Assembly: GCF_000317635.1 (NCBI RefSeq)
Contig: NC_019779.1
Location: 434,001-498,000 of the forward strand
Source of the DNA: Halothece sp. PCC 7418
Lineage (GTDB): Bacteria > Cyanobacteriota > Cyanobacteriia > Cyanobacteriales > Rubidibacteraceae
Direction: 5' to 3'
Length of the DNA stretch: 64,000 bases
The notes below the pieces were generated by a model, which saw only the letters and a program-made list of their open reading frames with translations, was not told the DNA's origin and searched no databases. The translations under genes and the position numbers were made by a program. Below are positions 9,508 through 18,852 of this stretch, piece after piece (the stretch's first letter is position 1; every line of letters starts with the position of its first letter).

Positions 9508-10626
9508 TCAACGAGAAGTATTGGTTCGCATTTCCCGCCACAGCTGTTGATATTGTTTCTTGGTTTGAGCAGATAAGGGCAACAAAAATTCACTTTTTTC
9601 AATTAAAGTTTGCGGGGGAATTCGTAACTGATCTTGTTGTAAACTTTCTGGGAGTTGGTCGGTTTTTGTATTCAGTAAAATTGGGGAGGAAGCATTGGTA
9701 AATAGTCCAATTTGGGTCGCTGCTTGCTCTTCCCAACAAAAGTTAATCCATTGTAACATTGCTTCTGAAAGGCTTGGTTTGCCTGTTGGTTGCACCCAAA
9801 CATCCGCCCAGAGAGATGTTCCTGATTCTGGAATCACCGTTGTCAGATCAGGGTAACGAGTTTGTAGTTGTAGAATATCGCTAGACCAACCAACAGCAAC
9901 CCAAGTATCTTCTAACACTAAAGGCTGAAGATAGGCTTGAGAACTATAAAATTTAACTTGTTGGTGTAGAGTCGCTAATTCAGTTTTTAAGTTGGGAACT
10001 TGCTCTAAATCGCTTGTGTTGTAAGATTGTCCGAGTTTTTTTAAGGTGAAGCCGATGACTTCTCGCGGTTGATTTAATAAAGAAACGCGATCGCGCAATT
10101 CTTCCCGCCATAAATCTTTCCAATCGGTGATGGGCTCATAACCCGCTTCCCGAAACTGATCCGCTCGATACGCAATCACTGTATTCCCCCAGCGATAGGG
10201 CGCTCCCCAGATTTTACCATTCGGAGCCAAATTACCCTGTGCATCTCGTTGGACTAGCCTTTGCCAAACCGATGGCAATTTTCTCCAATTGTCAACCGAG
10301 GTTAGATCTAAAGGTTGAATTAAATTTTCAGCAATCGCCTCTTCCAGCCAAATATCGCCTAATGTTACCAAATTAGCAGTTTTTTGGTTGTCTTCTTGTG
10401 ATAATTTCTCTAGAAGCTCATAGAGACTTTTTAACTGCGGAATTGGCTTAATATCTAAGGGACGATTCTCTGGAAATTGTTTTTGAAAGTTTCCTAAAAG
10501 CTGAGGCGGAATCGAGTCTTTTAACACTCGGATGGCAAGAGAATTGTTACTAGAACTACAAGATTCCAAAATTGGGGTAATGGCAGTCAAGAAAGCCATT
10601 AATAAAAATTTACGACGGTTTAACAT
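9508..10626 (-). CDS. extracellular solute-binding lipoprotein (PotD-like)
   Basis: A 372-residue family 1 periplasmic binding protein. The N-terminus MLNRRKFLLM followed by a hydrophobic stretch ending in LESC suggests a lipoprotein signal, with a twin-arginine pair that may route it through Tat. The mature part is arranged like PotD-type polyamine or iron binding proteins (for example APYRWGNTVIAYRAD and WADVWVQPTGKPS segments). No ABC permease or ATPase is adjacent, so the ligand is unassigned. It is flanked by the divergent coiled-coil gene. Intergenic DNA downstream contains a short tgttctt/gttctttgttc tract. Confidence 0.7.
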   Translation of the reverse strand: MLNRRKFLLMAFLTAITPILESCSSSNNSLAIRVLKDSIPPQLLGNFQKQFPENRPLDIKPIPQLKSLYELLEKLSQEDNQKTANLVTLGDIWLEEAIAENLIQPLDLTSVDNWRKLPSVWQRLVQRDAQGNLAPNGKIWGAPYRWGNTVIAYRADQFREAGYEPITDWKDLWREELRDRVSLLNQPREVIGFTLKKLGQSYNTSDLEQVPNLKTELATLHQQVKFYSSQAYLQPLVLEDTWVAVGWSSDILQLQTRYPDLTTVIPESGTSLWADVWVQPTGKPSLSEAMLQWINFCWEEQAATQIGLFTNASSPILLNTKTDQLPESLQQDQLRIPPQTLIEKSEFLLPLSAQTKKQYQQLWREMRTNTSR

Positions 10627-10747
10627 AACGCTGAAAAATTAAATGAATCCGTAATATTAAGACTTATCTTGATCAAGCGAATAAGATGATAAAGGAGCAG
10701 GTCTATTATCACCTGTAACAGTAGAACAATTCCCATTGGTATCGTTC

Positions 10748-11125
10748 ATGGATCGACTGGAAACTCATATTATCACTCTCGAACAAAAAATAGATCGGCT
10801 CTATGCGGTCGTTGAACACCTCACCAACCGTTTAGATGAGAGTTTGCAACTCCCTCAAGGCACAAATCAGGAATCCCATCCTGCCATTGTCGAGGAATCT
10901 CCTGCGGAAACAAGCGACTCTCATCACCGAGGCATTAGTGCCATGATGGGACATAAGGACGTTTTACAGGATGATGACACGAATACATCTCGGACAACAG
11001 CTTCCGATGGAGAAGAAGTGTCCCCTGAAATCCAAATTCGTCGTCTCAATACGCAACTCACAGCAGCTTACAATCGCATTGCTGCTTTAGAAGAACAACT
11101 GTTGGCTCAACGGATTCACTTTTAA
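10748..11125 (+). CDS. small coiled-coil protein, function unknown
   Basis: An acidic, hydrophilic protein of about 125 residues with two predicted coiled-coil segments, one at the N-terminus (LETHIITLEQKIDRLYAVV) and one at the C-terminus (IRRLNTQLTAAYNRIAALEEQL). A low-complexity Ser/Thr/Asp/Glu linker separates them. There is no signal peptide or membrane span. I placed the start at the ATG at 10748; a TTG at 10736 in the same frame is possible, and neither has a clear ribosome-binding site. I do not recognise the family; it may be a cyanobacterial scaffolding or adaptor protein. Confidence 0.55.
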   Translation: MDRLETHIITLEQKIDRLYAVVEHLTNRLDESLQLPQGTNQESHPAIVEESPAETSDSHHRGISAMMGHKDVLQDDDTNTSRTTASDGEEVSPEIQIRRLNTQLTAAYNRIAALEEQLLAQRIHF

Positions 11126-11223
11126 TTCTCATTTCTGGTATTAGCAAAGGGCGCGATCGCGCCTGAGCCTACCAATCAGGAGATCAAGACCTAGAAATTT
11201 GTCCAGTTTCAGGATACAACAAC

Positions 11224-11252
11224 CTCCCGTTGAGATCATCCCGTCACGGGAG
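11224..11252. terminator. hairpin between convergent genes
   Basis: Perfect 7-bp stem ctcccgt/acgggag with a 15-base loop, followed on the plus strand by attgttt. It lies between the coiled-coil gene and the convergent glutamine synthetase gene. Two GCGCGATCGCGC palindromes flank it (near 11151 and 11281). Confidence 0.5.
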
Positions 11253-11318
11253 ATTGTTTAATCAGGGCTTGCTGAAAAAGGCGCGATCGCGCAACCTAAG
11301 AGTAATCAATTGCTTCCT

Positions 11319-13493
11319 TTACTTCACAAATAACATTTCCTGATACGTTGGCAGGGGCCATAAGTGATCCGCAACTGCCCCTTCCAAAGCATCAGCCTGT
11401 TCCCGTAACTGATTCATAATCGGTAATAAGGTTGTGGCACAATACTGCATTTTTTCTTCGGTATTGGTGGTCTTATGCTGTTCTAAAGCCTCACTTAAAC
11501 GAGTCATTGTTGCTACCAGAGAATTCGTTAAATTCGCGATCGTCTCAATTAAAGTTTGATCGAGATTGATCTTAAGAGGGGCAAGATTGCTGAGTGTAGC
11601 AGACAACTGAGATAAATACTCCATTGCCACTGGATAAATCATGGTTTTCGCCATATTTACCATCAGTTTCGCTTCTACTTCAATAGAGAGAATATATTGT
11701 TCGGCATAGACTTCAAAGCGACTTTCCAACTCAACAGGAGTCAGCACACCTGTTTTCTTAAATAAATCTTCAATGGCTTCTTCCTTCAATGTTGGGAGCG
11801 CGTCAGCCGTGGTCGGTAAATTAATTAATCCCCGCTCTTCAACTGCCATCTTATGCCATTCTTCAGAATAGCCGTTGCCACCAAAAATGACTGCACTGTG
11901 TTGTTCCATCACGTCTTTAAGCACAGTGATGATCGCAGTATTCATGTCTGTATTCTTAGATAATTCATTTTCTAAGCGATTGCCAATCCAGTCAAGGGAG
12001 TCCGCCAGCATCGTATTCAAAACAATCAACGGACCTGATACAGACTGATTTGATCCGACAGCGCGAAACTCAAAGCGGTTGCCCGTAAAAGCAAAAGGAG
12101 AGGTGCGGTTGCGATCGCCAGCATCTTGAGTTAACTGAGGGACAACATCCACTCCAATATCCAATACCCCTTTCTGCTTGGATTCAGAAACCGTTCCCGT
12201 TTTGATCTGCTCAAAGATTTCTTCCAGTTGCGTGCCCAAATACACTGACATAATCGCAGGAGGAGCTTCATTTGCACCCAGACGGTGATCATTGCTGGCT
12301 GTCGCGATCGCGGCTCGCATTAAAGGACCATATTTATGCACACCGCGAATCACTGCTGCACAGAACAAGAGAAACTGAGCATTTTCATGAGGAGAATCAC
12401 CTGGGTCAAGAAGGTTACCTTGGGTGGCATTACCCACAGACCAGTTAATATGCTTCCCAGAACCGTTAATTCCAGCAAAGGGCTTTTCGTGAAGCAAACA
12501 CATGAAACCATGCTTCTTCGCCGTTTGCTTCAGTACGGTCATAATAAGTTGCTGGTGGTCGCTAGCCACATTTGCTGCTTCAAAAAAGGGAGCAATTTCA
12601 AACTGACTGGGAGCAACTTCGTTGTGGCGGGTTTTTGCTGGAATCCCCAGTTTATAGAGGATATTTTCCACCTCCTGCATAAAAACCTGGACTCGCTCCG
12701 GAATCGCACCAAAATAATGATCATCAAATTCTTGACCCTTAGCGGGGGCTTTACCAAAGAGGGTGCGTCCAGCTAACTGTAAATCGGGACGCTGACTGGC
12801 AAAATTGGCATCAACGAGAAAATACTCTTGCTCTGCACCACAACTGGAATTAACTGGTGCAACATCTTTATTTCCAAGGAGGGTCAATACTTTGCGGGCT
12901 GCTTGATCCATTGCCCCAATCGAACGGAGAAGAGGGACTTTTTTATCTAGGGCTTCTCCTGTCCAAGAGACGAATACAGTAGGAATACAAAGGGTTGCCC
13001 CATTATCGGTTTCCATAATGTAGGCGGGACTGGTGACATCCCATCCCGTGTAACCCCGTGCTTCAAAGGTGTCTCGAATTCCCCCATTGGGAAAAGAAGA
13101 CCCATCCGGTTCTCCCTGTACCAGCACCTTGCCAGAAAATTGCGAAATCACTTTACCGTCACTTTGCACGGAAATAAAACCATCATGCTTTTCGGCAGTT
13201 AAGTTGGTCATGGGATAAAAGACATGGGCATAATACAAAGCTCCTTTTGACATTGCCCAGTCTCGCATCGCAGTGGCAACTGCATCGGCAACCGAGGCAT
13301 CAAGCGGTTCACCTGTCACGATTGTGTTTTTGATGGATTGAAACACTGCCTTCGGAAGACTCGCCTGCATTTTGTTCAGATCGAAGACGTTTTCCGCCCA
13401 AATGTCTTCTAACCGCTCTGGGGCTTGAGTCGGCATGGGCTCGCGATTGGTGATTTGATTAATGGCTTGCGCTCGGCTGTCATTTCCACTCAT
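11319..13493 (-). CDS. glnN: glutamine synthetase type III
   Basis: The 724-residue length is diagnostic of GSIII, which is much longer than GSI (about 470). It catalyses ATP-dependent amidation of glutamate to glutamine. Visible features are the N-terminal GSIII-specific domain, the catalytic beta-grasp and barrel region with GAEQEYFLVD, the KTRHNEVAPSQFEIAP segment, the GINGSGKHINWS substrate loop, and NRTSPFAFTGNRFEFRAVGS near residue 470. In cyanobacteria glnN is an alternative glutamine synthetase, usually induced by nitrogen starvation. I looked for, and did not see, a GTA-N8-TAC NtcA palindrome in the 240 bases upstream. Confidence 0.95.
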   Translation of the reverse strand: MSGNDSRAQAINQITNREPMPTQAPERLEDIWAENVFDLNKMQASLPKAVFQSIKNTIVTGEPLDASVADAVATAMRDWAMSKGALYYAHVFYPMTNLTAEKHDGFISVQSDGKVISQFSGKVLVQGEPDGSSFPNGGIRDTFEARGYTGWDVTSPAYIMETDNGATLCIPTVFVSWTGEALDKKVPLLRSIGAMDQAARKVLTLLGNKDVAPVNSSCGAEQEYFLVDANFASQRPDLQLAGRTLFGKAPAKGQEFDDHYFGAIPERVQVFMQEVENILYKLGIPAKTRHNEVAPSQFEIAPFFEAANVASDHQQLIMTVLKQTAKKHGFMCLLHEKPFAGINGSGKHINWSVGNATQGNLLDPGDSPHENAQFLLFCAAVIRGVHKYGPLMRAAIATASNDHRLGANEAPPAIMSVYLGTQLEEIFEQIKTGTVSESKQKGVLDIGVDVVPQLTQDAGDRNRTSPFAFTGNRFEFRAVGSNQSVSGPLIVLNTMLADSLDWIGNRLENELSKNTDMNTAIITVLKDVMEQHSAVIFGGNGYSEEWHKMAVEERGLINLPTTADALPTLKEEAIEDLFKKTGVLTPVELESRFEVYAEQYILSIEVEAKLMVNMAKTMIYPVAMEYLSQLSATLSNLAPLKINLDQTLIETIANLTNSLVATMTRLSEALEQHKTTNTEEKMQYCATTLLPIMNQLREQADALEGAVADHLWPLPTYQEMLFVK

Positions 13494-13736
13494 AAATTTT
13501 TTTCCTATCTAACAGAGTGTTGATTTCTTGGTTTCGCTAGTGATTATACAAAATCTTCATGATTTTAATTTAAATCTTCAATGTTGTGCCATCGGGAAAC
13601 CACTTTCGGGCGTGTTCTACGGACGCAAAAACGCTTACCATTACTACGTTAAAAAATACTTATAGATCACGAATTTTCCCTGTACTCAAACTGCCAAATT
13701 GCCACTAGACTTGCTATTATGGTCGTGCTATCGCGC

Positions 13737-13810
13737 AGGGTTGTAGCTCAGTAGGATAGAGCGAGCGCCTCCTAAGCGCTAGGTCGCCAGTTCGAGCCTG
13801 GCCAACCCTG
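13737..13810 (+). tRNA. tRNA-Arg (anticodon CCT)
   Basis: A full cloverleaf can be drawn. Acceptor AGGGTTG pairs with CAACCCT plus discriminator G. The D-arm is GCTC/GAGC. The anticodon stem AGCGC/GCGCT encloses the loop CTCCTAA, giving anticodon CCT. The T-arm is GCCAG-TTCGAGC-CTGGC. It reads AGG codons. CCA is not encoded. It lies 8 bases before the stop of a convergent gene. Confidence 0.95.
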
Positions 13811-13818
13811 TTTGGGTG

Positions 13819-14580
13819 TTAATAACGAATTTGTAGCGTGACTCGCGCCCGAATCTCTTGCTCTCCTCCCATCACAGGAGAACTCGGGGCACGACTGGCT
13901 GCAACATCGCCTCGGGTTTGTAAGGCTTCCGTGCGAGGCATCACGGGGGGAGTCGCGTTATTAATTTGGATCTTAATGACCGATTGTGAGCGGAGATTGA
14001 GTGCGCCTAAAACGGCATCGGCTTGGGCTTTTGCATCTAGGGTCGCTGCTTTCAGGGCTTCTTTTTGGGCTTGCGCGATCGCGCTGTCAGTCGCGGTAAA
14101 ACTCACAGCATCAATGCGAGTCGCTCCAGCTTGCACGGCTTCATCTAGTAAATTACCGATATCATCCGTGGGAATCCGAAAACTGACTAAATTGAGAGCT
14201 TCGTAGCCAGTGAGATTCCGCTTGCCGTCATTATAGCGATATTGCGGTTGTAAGCGGATGCCCGTGGTTTCTAAATTTTCTACATTGCGCGATCGGAGTA
14301 ACTCAACCACCGCCGTAGAACGTCGAGCCGCGTCTTCTTGCGCTTCAGTGGCGGTTTTCCCTTCCACTTCCACCCCTAAGCGCACTTCTGTTAAAGTTGT
14401 GGGGATAGACTCAGTTCCTTCTCCAGTCACAGTCAAGGTTTGTGGGGGTACATCTTGAGCCATCGCTGGTGTAATCGAACTCGGTTCTTGTAAACGCCAA
14501 CCGACGATGACAATCAAACTCCCGAGAAGGATCAAACTCAGTCCTCTCCAACCCAATGATGGTAATAAACGATTCATCAT
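13819..14580 (-). CDS. SIMPL (DUF541) domain protein
   Basis: A secreted or periplasmic protein of 253 residues. A hydrophobic N-terminal segment (about 13-30) is followed by a signal-peptidase-like AMA site near residue 40. The rest is one SIMPL domain with the typical opening LTVTGEGTESIPTTLTEVRLGVEV and the alternating LRSRNVENLETTGIRLQPQYRY pattern, given here only in part by its key residues. Family members are linked to oxidative-stress tolerance and membrane-associated interactions, but no biochemical activity is established. It is divergent from surE with only 23 bases between the starts, so their promoters must overlap. Confidence 0.8.
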   Translation of the reverse strand: MMNRLLPSLGWRGLSLILLGSLIVIVGWRLQEPSSITPAMAQDVPPQTLTVTGEGTESIPTTLTEVRLGVEVEGKTATEAQEDAARRSTAVVELLRSRNVENLETTGIRLQPQYRYNDGKRNLTGYEALNLVSFRIPTDDIGNLLDEAVQAGATRIDAVSFTATDSAIAQAQKEALKAATLDAKAQADAVLGALNLRSQSVIKIQINNATPPVMPRTEALQTRGDVAASRAPSSPVMGGEQEIRARVTLQIRY

Positions 14581-14603
14581 TAACCCTCTCTGTATGAAAC
14601 AAC

Positions 14604-15275
14604 ATGATTTTAACGAATGACGATGGGTTTCAAGCCCCTGGTATTAAAGCATTACAAACTGCAATTCCAGAACAAGGTATCATCATCGCTCCCGAAACCG
14701 AACTCTCCGGTTGTGGACATCAAGTGACGACAAAACGAGGCTTAAAGTTGCAACAGCATTCTCAACAAATCTACAGTGTCGATGGGACACCAGCAGATTG
14801 CGTTCGTATTGGTTTGACCCAACTTTTTCCAGATGCAGAATGGGTCATTTCTGGAATTAATGCTGGCGGTAATTTAGGCGCAGATGTATATATTTCAGGA
14901 ACGGTTGCTGCGGTGCGAGAAGCCGTTTTTCTGGGGAAAAAAGGGATTGCAATTTCTCATTGGCGCAAGCGACCCTTAGAAATTAATTGGAACTTAGCAG
15001 CCCGTTGGAGTGCACAAGTTTTAGAAAAATTATTCACCCTTCCTCTACCAGAAGGATCTTATTGGAATGTTAATTTACCCCATTTAGACCCCGATTCTGA
15101 AGACCCAGAAATTGTTTTTTGTGAGGGGGGAAAACAGCCTTTACCCGTTGTTTATTATTTTGATGGCGAACGGTATCACTATCAAGGAGAATATGGAAAA
15201 CGCCAGCGTCAAAAGGGAAGTGATGTTGATATTTGCTTCTCTGGTCATATTGCCGTTTCTCAATTAAAGTTATGA
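14604..15275 (+). CDS. surE: 5'/3'-nucleotidase SurE
   Basis: A 223-residue metal-dependent nucleoside monophosphate phosphatase. The N-terminus MILTNDDGFQAPGI carries the metal-binding Asp pair, SGCGHQVT corresponds to the conserved Ser loop, and GINAGGNLGADVYISGTVAAVREA holds the catalytic Asn/Gly segment (key residues N-G-N-G-D-S-G-T-A-A-E). It dephosphorylates purine and pyrimidine nucleotides and is often tied to stress survival. It is slightly shorter than E. coli SurE. The last 6 bases overlap the convergent cobA gene. Confidence 0.9.
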   Translation: MILTNDDGFQAPGIKALQTAIPEQGIIIAPETELSGCGHQVTTKRGLKLQQHSQQIYSVDGTPADCVRIGLTQLFPDAEWVISGINAGGNLGADVYISGTVAAVREAVFLGKKGIAISHWRKRPLEINWNLAARWSAQVLEKLFTLPLPEGSYWNVNLPHLDPDSEDPEIVFCEGGKQPLPVVYYFDGERYHYQGEYGKRQRQKGSDVDICFSGHIAVSQLKL

Positions 15276-15977
15276 TAAAAGCGATCTTAAATTAACTACA
15301 TCTCCCACGACCATAACTGTGGGAGAGAGTTGATTACCTTGGGTGATTTCGACAATTGTTTCTAAAGTTCCCACCCAAACCGTTTGCTCATCTGTTCCCG
15401 CTTTGCGGATGATTGCTATGGGACAAGAAGATGCTTTTCCTTCTGCAATTAATTGTTCAGTAATCATAGCTAAATTTCGACCCCCCATTAAAATAACAAG
15501 GGTATCCATTCTTGCTAAAACATTCCAGTCTAAAGTCTCTGGTTCATGAGCCGTTACCACACTAAAACTACGACTTAAAACTTTATCCGTGAGGGGAATT
15601 CCAGCCAGAAGTGGGGCAGTAATTGCTGAAGATAAACCTGAAATAATTTCTACTTCGCAACCAATCGTTTTTAATGCTTCAATTTCCTCCCTAGCGCGAC
15701 CAAAAATAAACGGATCACCATTTTTGAGGCGAATAACATATTGATTGGTTTGGGCAAATTCAATTAATAAACGATTGATTTCACTTTGAGGCGTACTCGC
15801 TTGTCCCCCTCGTTTTCCCACATCAACTTTCTGACAATAGGAAGGAACAAGATTGATAATTTCTTCATCAACTAGGGCATCATAAATTAAAACGTCCGCT
15901 TTTTTTAAGTATTGTTGGGCTTGTTGGGTTAAATATTGGGCATTTCCTAAACCCGCTCCAATTAGATAAATTTTCAA
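15270..15977 (-). CDS. cobA: uroporphyrinogen-III C-methyltransferase
   Basis: A single-domain SUMT of 235 residues. It transfers two methyl groups from SAM to uroporphyrinogen III, giving precorrin-2 for sirohaem and cobalamin. Motifs are YLIGAGLGN near the N-terminus (SAM-binding), VDVGKRGG (about 52-59), RLKNGDPFIFGRAREE (about 79-94), and LTDKVLSRSF. It lacks the CysG oxidase/ferrochelatase domain, so precorrin-2 oxidation must be encoded elsewhere. Divergent from the small membrane-protein gene, with 8 bases between starts. Confidence 0.9.
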   Translation of the reverse strand: MKIYLIGAGLGNAQYLTQQAQQYLKKADVLIYDALVDEEIINLVPSYCQKVDVGKRGGQASTPQSEINRLLIEFAQTNQYVIRLKNGDPFIFGRAREEIEALKTIGCEVEIISGLSSAITAPLLAGIPLTDKVLSRSFSVVTAHEPETLDWNVLARMDTLVILMGGRNLAMITEQLIAEGKASSCPIAIIRKAGTDEQTVWVGTLETIVEITQGNQLSPTVMVVGDVVNLRSLLS

Positions 15978-15985
15978 GGTTAAAT

Positions 15986-16390
15986 ATGGTTCAAAAACTA
16001 TTCAAAGGACTACAAGAAATGGGGATTTGTTACTGCCTCATTTTAGGAATACTTTTAATCCCTTATGCCTTAGCAATCCTTGGTCATTATATCTTGAATC
16101 TGAATCTAGTGATGAGTTTTACCTTCTGGGCTTGGGTGATGATGTTGCCGACTGCTTGTGTGTTAGCAATCAGGGAGGCTGGAAATATCATGCACGGTGG
16201 CGGTGAAGCCTTCTTGACCGCACTTTTATTCCTGAGTGCTGGAGCGGGATTATCAGCTTATCTGATAGTGTTGCTTTTTCCCCAAAGTGTTGAGGAACTA
16301 ACTTTAGAGATGCAAGGAATTTTTTTGATCGGCTTTCCTTTACCCTATAGTTTTTATCGTTTCGTCCAATCACTAGCTGTTTTAAGGTAA
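15986..16390 (+). CDS. small integral membrane protein, unknown
   Basis: A 134-residue hydrophobic protein with four predicted transmembrane helices (about 12-35, 42-62, 73-95 and 105-125). There is no recognisable domain. A conserved-looking IREAGNIMHGGGEAF loop separates helices 2 and 3. Start chosen at the first ATG after the divergent cobA gene. It lies 68 bases before the DUF39 gene and could be cotranscribed with it. Codon use looks like that of its neighbours. Confidence 0.6.
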   Translation: MVQKLFKGLQEMGICYCLILGILLIPYALAILGHYILNLNLVMSFTFWAWVMMLPTACVLAIREAGNIMHGGGEAFLTALLFLSAGAGLSAYLIVLLFPQSVEELTLEMQGIFLIGFPLPYSFYRFVQSLAVLR

Positions 16391-16458
16391 GGATGATCTT
16401 TCTCTTCGATCTGATATGGTTAAATGGATTCGAGTTCAACTCAGATTCAGGAATCACT

Positions 16459-17673
16459 ATGCGGACGATCGCGCAGATTAACGACAAGATCAAAGCTCAA
16501 AAAGCCGTGGTCTGGACGGTGGAAGAGTTAAAAGCCCAAGTGGCGGAAAAAGGGGTCACTCAAGTGACAAAAGAAGTGGATGTGGTGACAACCGGAACTT
16601 TTGAACCGATGGAATCATCCGGCGCAATGATTAATTTGGGACATACTGATCCACCGATTAATATTCGACAATGTTGGCTGGATAGTGTTCCCGCTTATAC
16701 GGGCTTAGGGGCGGTTGATCTTTATCTGGGGGCGACGGCAAGTCCAGATTATAGTAGTTCTGGAGAAACTAGTGAGCTAGAAACTCGGCTGGGAGTCTCT
16801 CATCGCGATCGCGGAGGCGGTCATGTCATCCAAGATTTAATTGCGGGTCAGCCAGTGCAACTGAAAGCCATTGGACAGGTGAGTGATTGTTATCCCCGAG
16901 CATCTTTTCAAACCACAGTGACTCGGGAGACGATTAATCAGTTTTACTTATATAATCCGCGCAATGTTTATCAAAATTTCATTGTTGGGGTTAATGCTGG
17001 GGAAAGAGTTCTCTATACTTATTTGGGGCCACTACATCCTAACTTAGGGAATGCGGTCTATTCTTCTCCTGGCGCGATCGCGCCCTTATTTAACGATCCG
17101 CAACTGCACTTAATCGGGATTGGCACTCGCATCTTTTTAGGGGGAGGCCTTGGCTATATTTCCGCAGAAGGAACTCAGCATTTCCCGAAACAACGGCGAC
17201 TGTCTAACGAAACTCCCATTGGTCCAGCGGCGACGTTAACCTTAGTGGGGGATGCCAAAGCGATGAATCCCCGTTGGGTGCGAGGCTGTTATTTCCGCAA
17301 CTATGGCCCCTCTTTGATGTTGGGGGTGGGGATTCCCCTGCCCATGTTAAACGAAGAAGCTGTGGCTCATTGTGCCATTAAAGATGAAGAGATTGTTGCT
17401 CCTGTGGTTGATTTTTCCATTCCCCGTCGGGTGCGTCCCACCTTTGGTTTGGTCACTTACCAGCAACTGAAAAGTGGCACGATTAAAATTGAAGGGGAAA
17501 CTGTCCGCACCGCCCCTTTAGCCAGTATTGCGCGATCGCGCGAAATTGCCGAACTCCTAAAACATCAAATTCTCGAAGGCAGATTTCTCCTCTCCGAACC
17601 AGTTGCACCTCTCCCCATGGATCGCGCCTTCCTCCCTCAAGATCGCTGGGGATCTCAATTTGCTTTAGAATAG
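16459..17673 (+). CDS. DUF39 homocysteine biosynthesis protein
   Basis: A 404-residue protein of the DUF39/HcyS-A family, implicated in archaea and anaerobes in making homocysteine from aspartate semialdehyde; members also occur in cyanobacteria. Recognisable are the start MRTIAQINDKI, GTFEPMESSGAMINLGH (about 42-58), the Cys in INIRQCWLDSVPAYTGLGAVDLYLGA and the YNPRNVYQNF segment. I set the start at the ATG at 16459, preceded by AGGAA at 8-12 bases; an in-frame upstream ATG at 16393 would add 22 residues unlike the family. There is no separate ferredoxin domain. The last stretch contains HIP1-rich codons. Confidence 0.8.
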   Translation: MRTIAQINDKIKAQKAVVWTVEELKAQVAEKGVTQVTKEVDVVTTGTFEPMESSGAMINLGHTDPPINIRQCWLDSVPAYTGLGAVDLYLGATASPDYSSSGETSELETRLGVSHRDRGGGHVIQDLIAGQPVQLKAIGQVSDCYPRASFQTTVTRETINQFYLYNPRNVYQNFIVGVNAGERVLYTYLGPLHPNLGNAVYSSPGAIAPLFNDPQLHLIGIGTRIFLGGGLGYISAEGTQHFPKQRRLSNETPIGPAATLTLVGDAKAMNPRWVRGCYFRNYGPSLMLGVGIPLPMLNEEAVAHCAIKDEEIVAPVVDFSIPRRVRPTFGLVTYQQLKSGTIKIEGETVRTAPLASIARSREIAELLKHQILEGRFLLSEPVAPLPMDRAFLPQDRWGSQFALE

Positions 17674-17690
17674 GGCTTCTGGAAACGGTT

Positions 17691-18527
17691 TCATTCCGGT
17701 TGGCAGCAAGGGCAAAAATGAGAAGAACGTCCATTAATTTTGTATCGCTCAATGGTTGTTCCACACTGACGACAACTTTCTCCCTCGCGACCATAAACCC
17801 AAGCTCTGCCCATATAATTGCCATTAACCCCTAAAAGGTTCTTAAAGCTGTTAAATGTTGTTCCCCCCTCTTCAATACCTGTTTTAAGCACAGAAAGAAT
17901 CGCTTGCTGTAGCTGTTCCACTTCTGACCCTTGCAACGTATTCGCTGGGCGTAACGGGAAAATCTTTCCCAGAAAAAGGGCTTCATCCGCGTAAATATTA
18001 CCAATGCCAGCAATAATTTTTTGATCTAACAAAGCTGTCTTAATGGCACAACGACGAGTTTTTAATTTTTCCTGTAAATAAGCGGGGGTAAACTCAGCAG
18101 AAAAAGGCTCAACTCCCAACTGATTTAAGCCCGTGATAATGGTTTTTGGGTCAGTTTGAGGGGGAACCCACCACACCCGACCAAAGGTTCGTAAATCGAT
18201 AAAACGCAGTTCTTGTTCCTCTGGAAAAAAGAAACGCACTCGGGTATGTTTCGCTACGGGGTCACTTTGCTTGACCCATAATAATTGACCGCTCATCCGC
18301 AAATGCAGCCCTAACCATCCCCCAGAAGAGAGTTCAGCTAACAAATATTTTCCTCGTCGTTGCCATTGTTTGATCGCGGTATCCTGTAATCCCGACCAAA
18401 ACTCGGTAATAGAAGCAGGGTGAGCAATGCTACGTTCCAGTAACACTTCCCCACCCTGAAAAACTTGTCCGCTTGTGGATTGATTCAATCCACGACAGAC
18501 GGTTTCAACTTCTGGTAACTCTGGCAC
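17691..18527 (-). CDS. mutM: formamidopyrimidine-DNA glycosylase
   Basis: A base-excision repair enzyme of 278 residues (Fpg/MutM) that removes 8-oxoguanine and formamidopyrimidines and nicks the site by beta,delta-elimination. The catalytic N-terminus PELPEVE (Pro2 nucleophile and Glu3) is intact. The helix-two-turn-helix segment carries AGIGNIYADEALF. The C-terminal zinc finger has CRQCGTTI and CPCC (four Cys within residues about 245-275). It is 12 bases from psaE on the same strand. Oxidative damage in a phototroph makes this a plausible, though not proven, functional neighbour. Confidence 0.95.
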   Translation of the reverse strand: MPELPEVETVCRGLNQSTSGQVFQGGEVLLERSIAHPASITEFWSGLQDTAIKQWQRRGKYLLAELSSGGWLGLHLRMSGQLLWVKQSDPVAKHTRVRFFFPEEQELRFIDLRTFGRVWWVPPQTDPKTIITGLNQLGVEPFSAEFTPAYLQEKLKTRRCAIKTALLDQKIIAGIGNIYADEALFLGKIFPLRPANTLQGSEVEQLQQAILSVLKTGIEEGGTTFNSFKNLLGVNGNYMGRAWVYGREGESCRQCGTTIERYKINGRSSHFCPCCQPE

Positions 18528-18539
18528 AAACTTGCCCGC

Positions 18540-18773
18540 TTAGCCTTTACTTTCAGCTTTGGCTTTTTTCTTCGGTGCTGCTTCCACAACTTCTACTTCT
18601 TCTAAGCCGAAGTTATTGGTGTTGACACCAGAATAGTTCACTTTATCAAAGCGAACAATAACGGGGTAGATGATGCCACTTTTATCGACACTTGCGACCG
18701 TACCAACATCGCCATACCAGTAGGACTCTTTACGGAGGATTCTAACTTTATCTTTGCGATTGACTTCTGACAT
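18540..18773 (-). CDS. psaE: photosystem I reaction centre subunit IV
   Basis: A stromal/cytoplasmic PSI subunit of 77 residues that helps dock ferredoxin and supports cyclic electron flow. The SH3-like core is plain: GDKVRI-type N-terminus (here [14 protein letters not shown]), [29 protein letters not shown]. The C-terminus is extended by a Lys/Ala-rich tail ([13 protein letters not shown]). I use the ATG at 18773 (MSEVNRKDK) because PsaE starts there; the longer frame adds 11 unrelated residues. Same strand as mutM with a 12-base gap. Confidence 0.97.
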   Translation of the reverse strand: MSEVNRKDKVRILRKESYWYGDVGTVASVDKSGIIYPVIVRFDKVNYSGVNTNNFGLEEVEVVEAAPKKKAKAESKG

Positions 18774-18852
18774 GATAATTGCTGAATAAATAACCTTTAA
18801 AATCAAGCGTACTATTAGTGTGGCGAGTGTTGGTAGCTTTTCATTTTAAGTT

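Noticed and set aside
13494-13736. NtcA site for glnN
   Set aside because: No GTA-N8-TAC palindrome was found on either strand in this interval.
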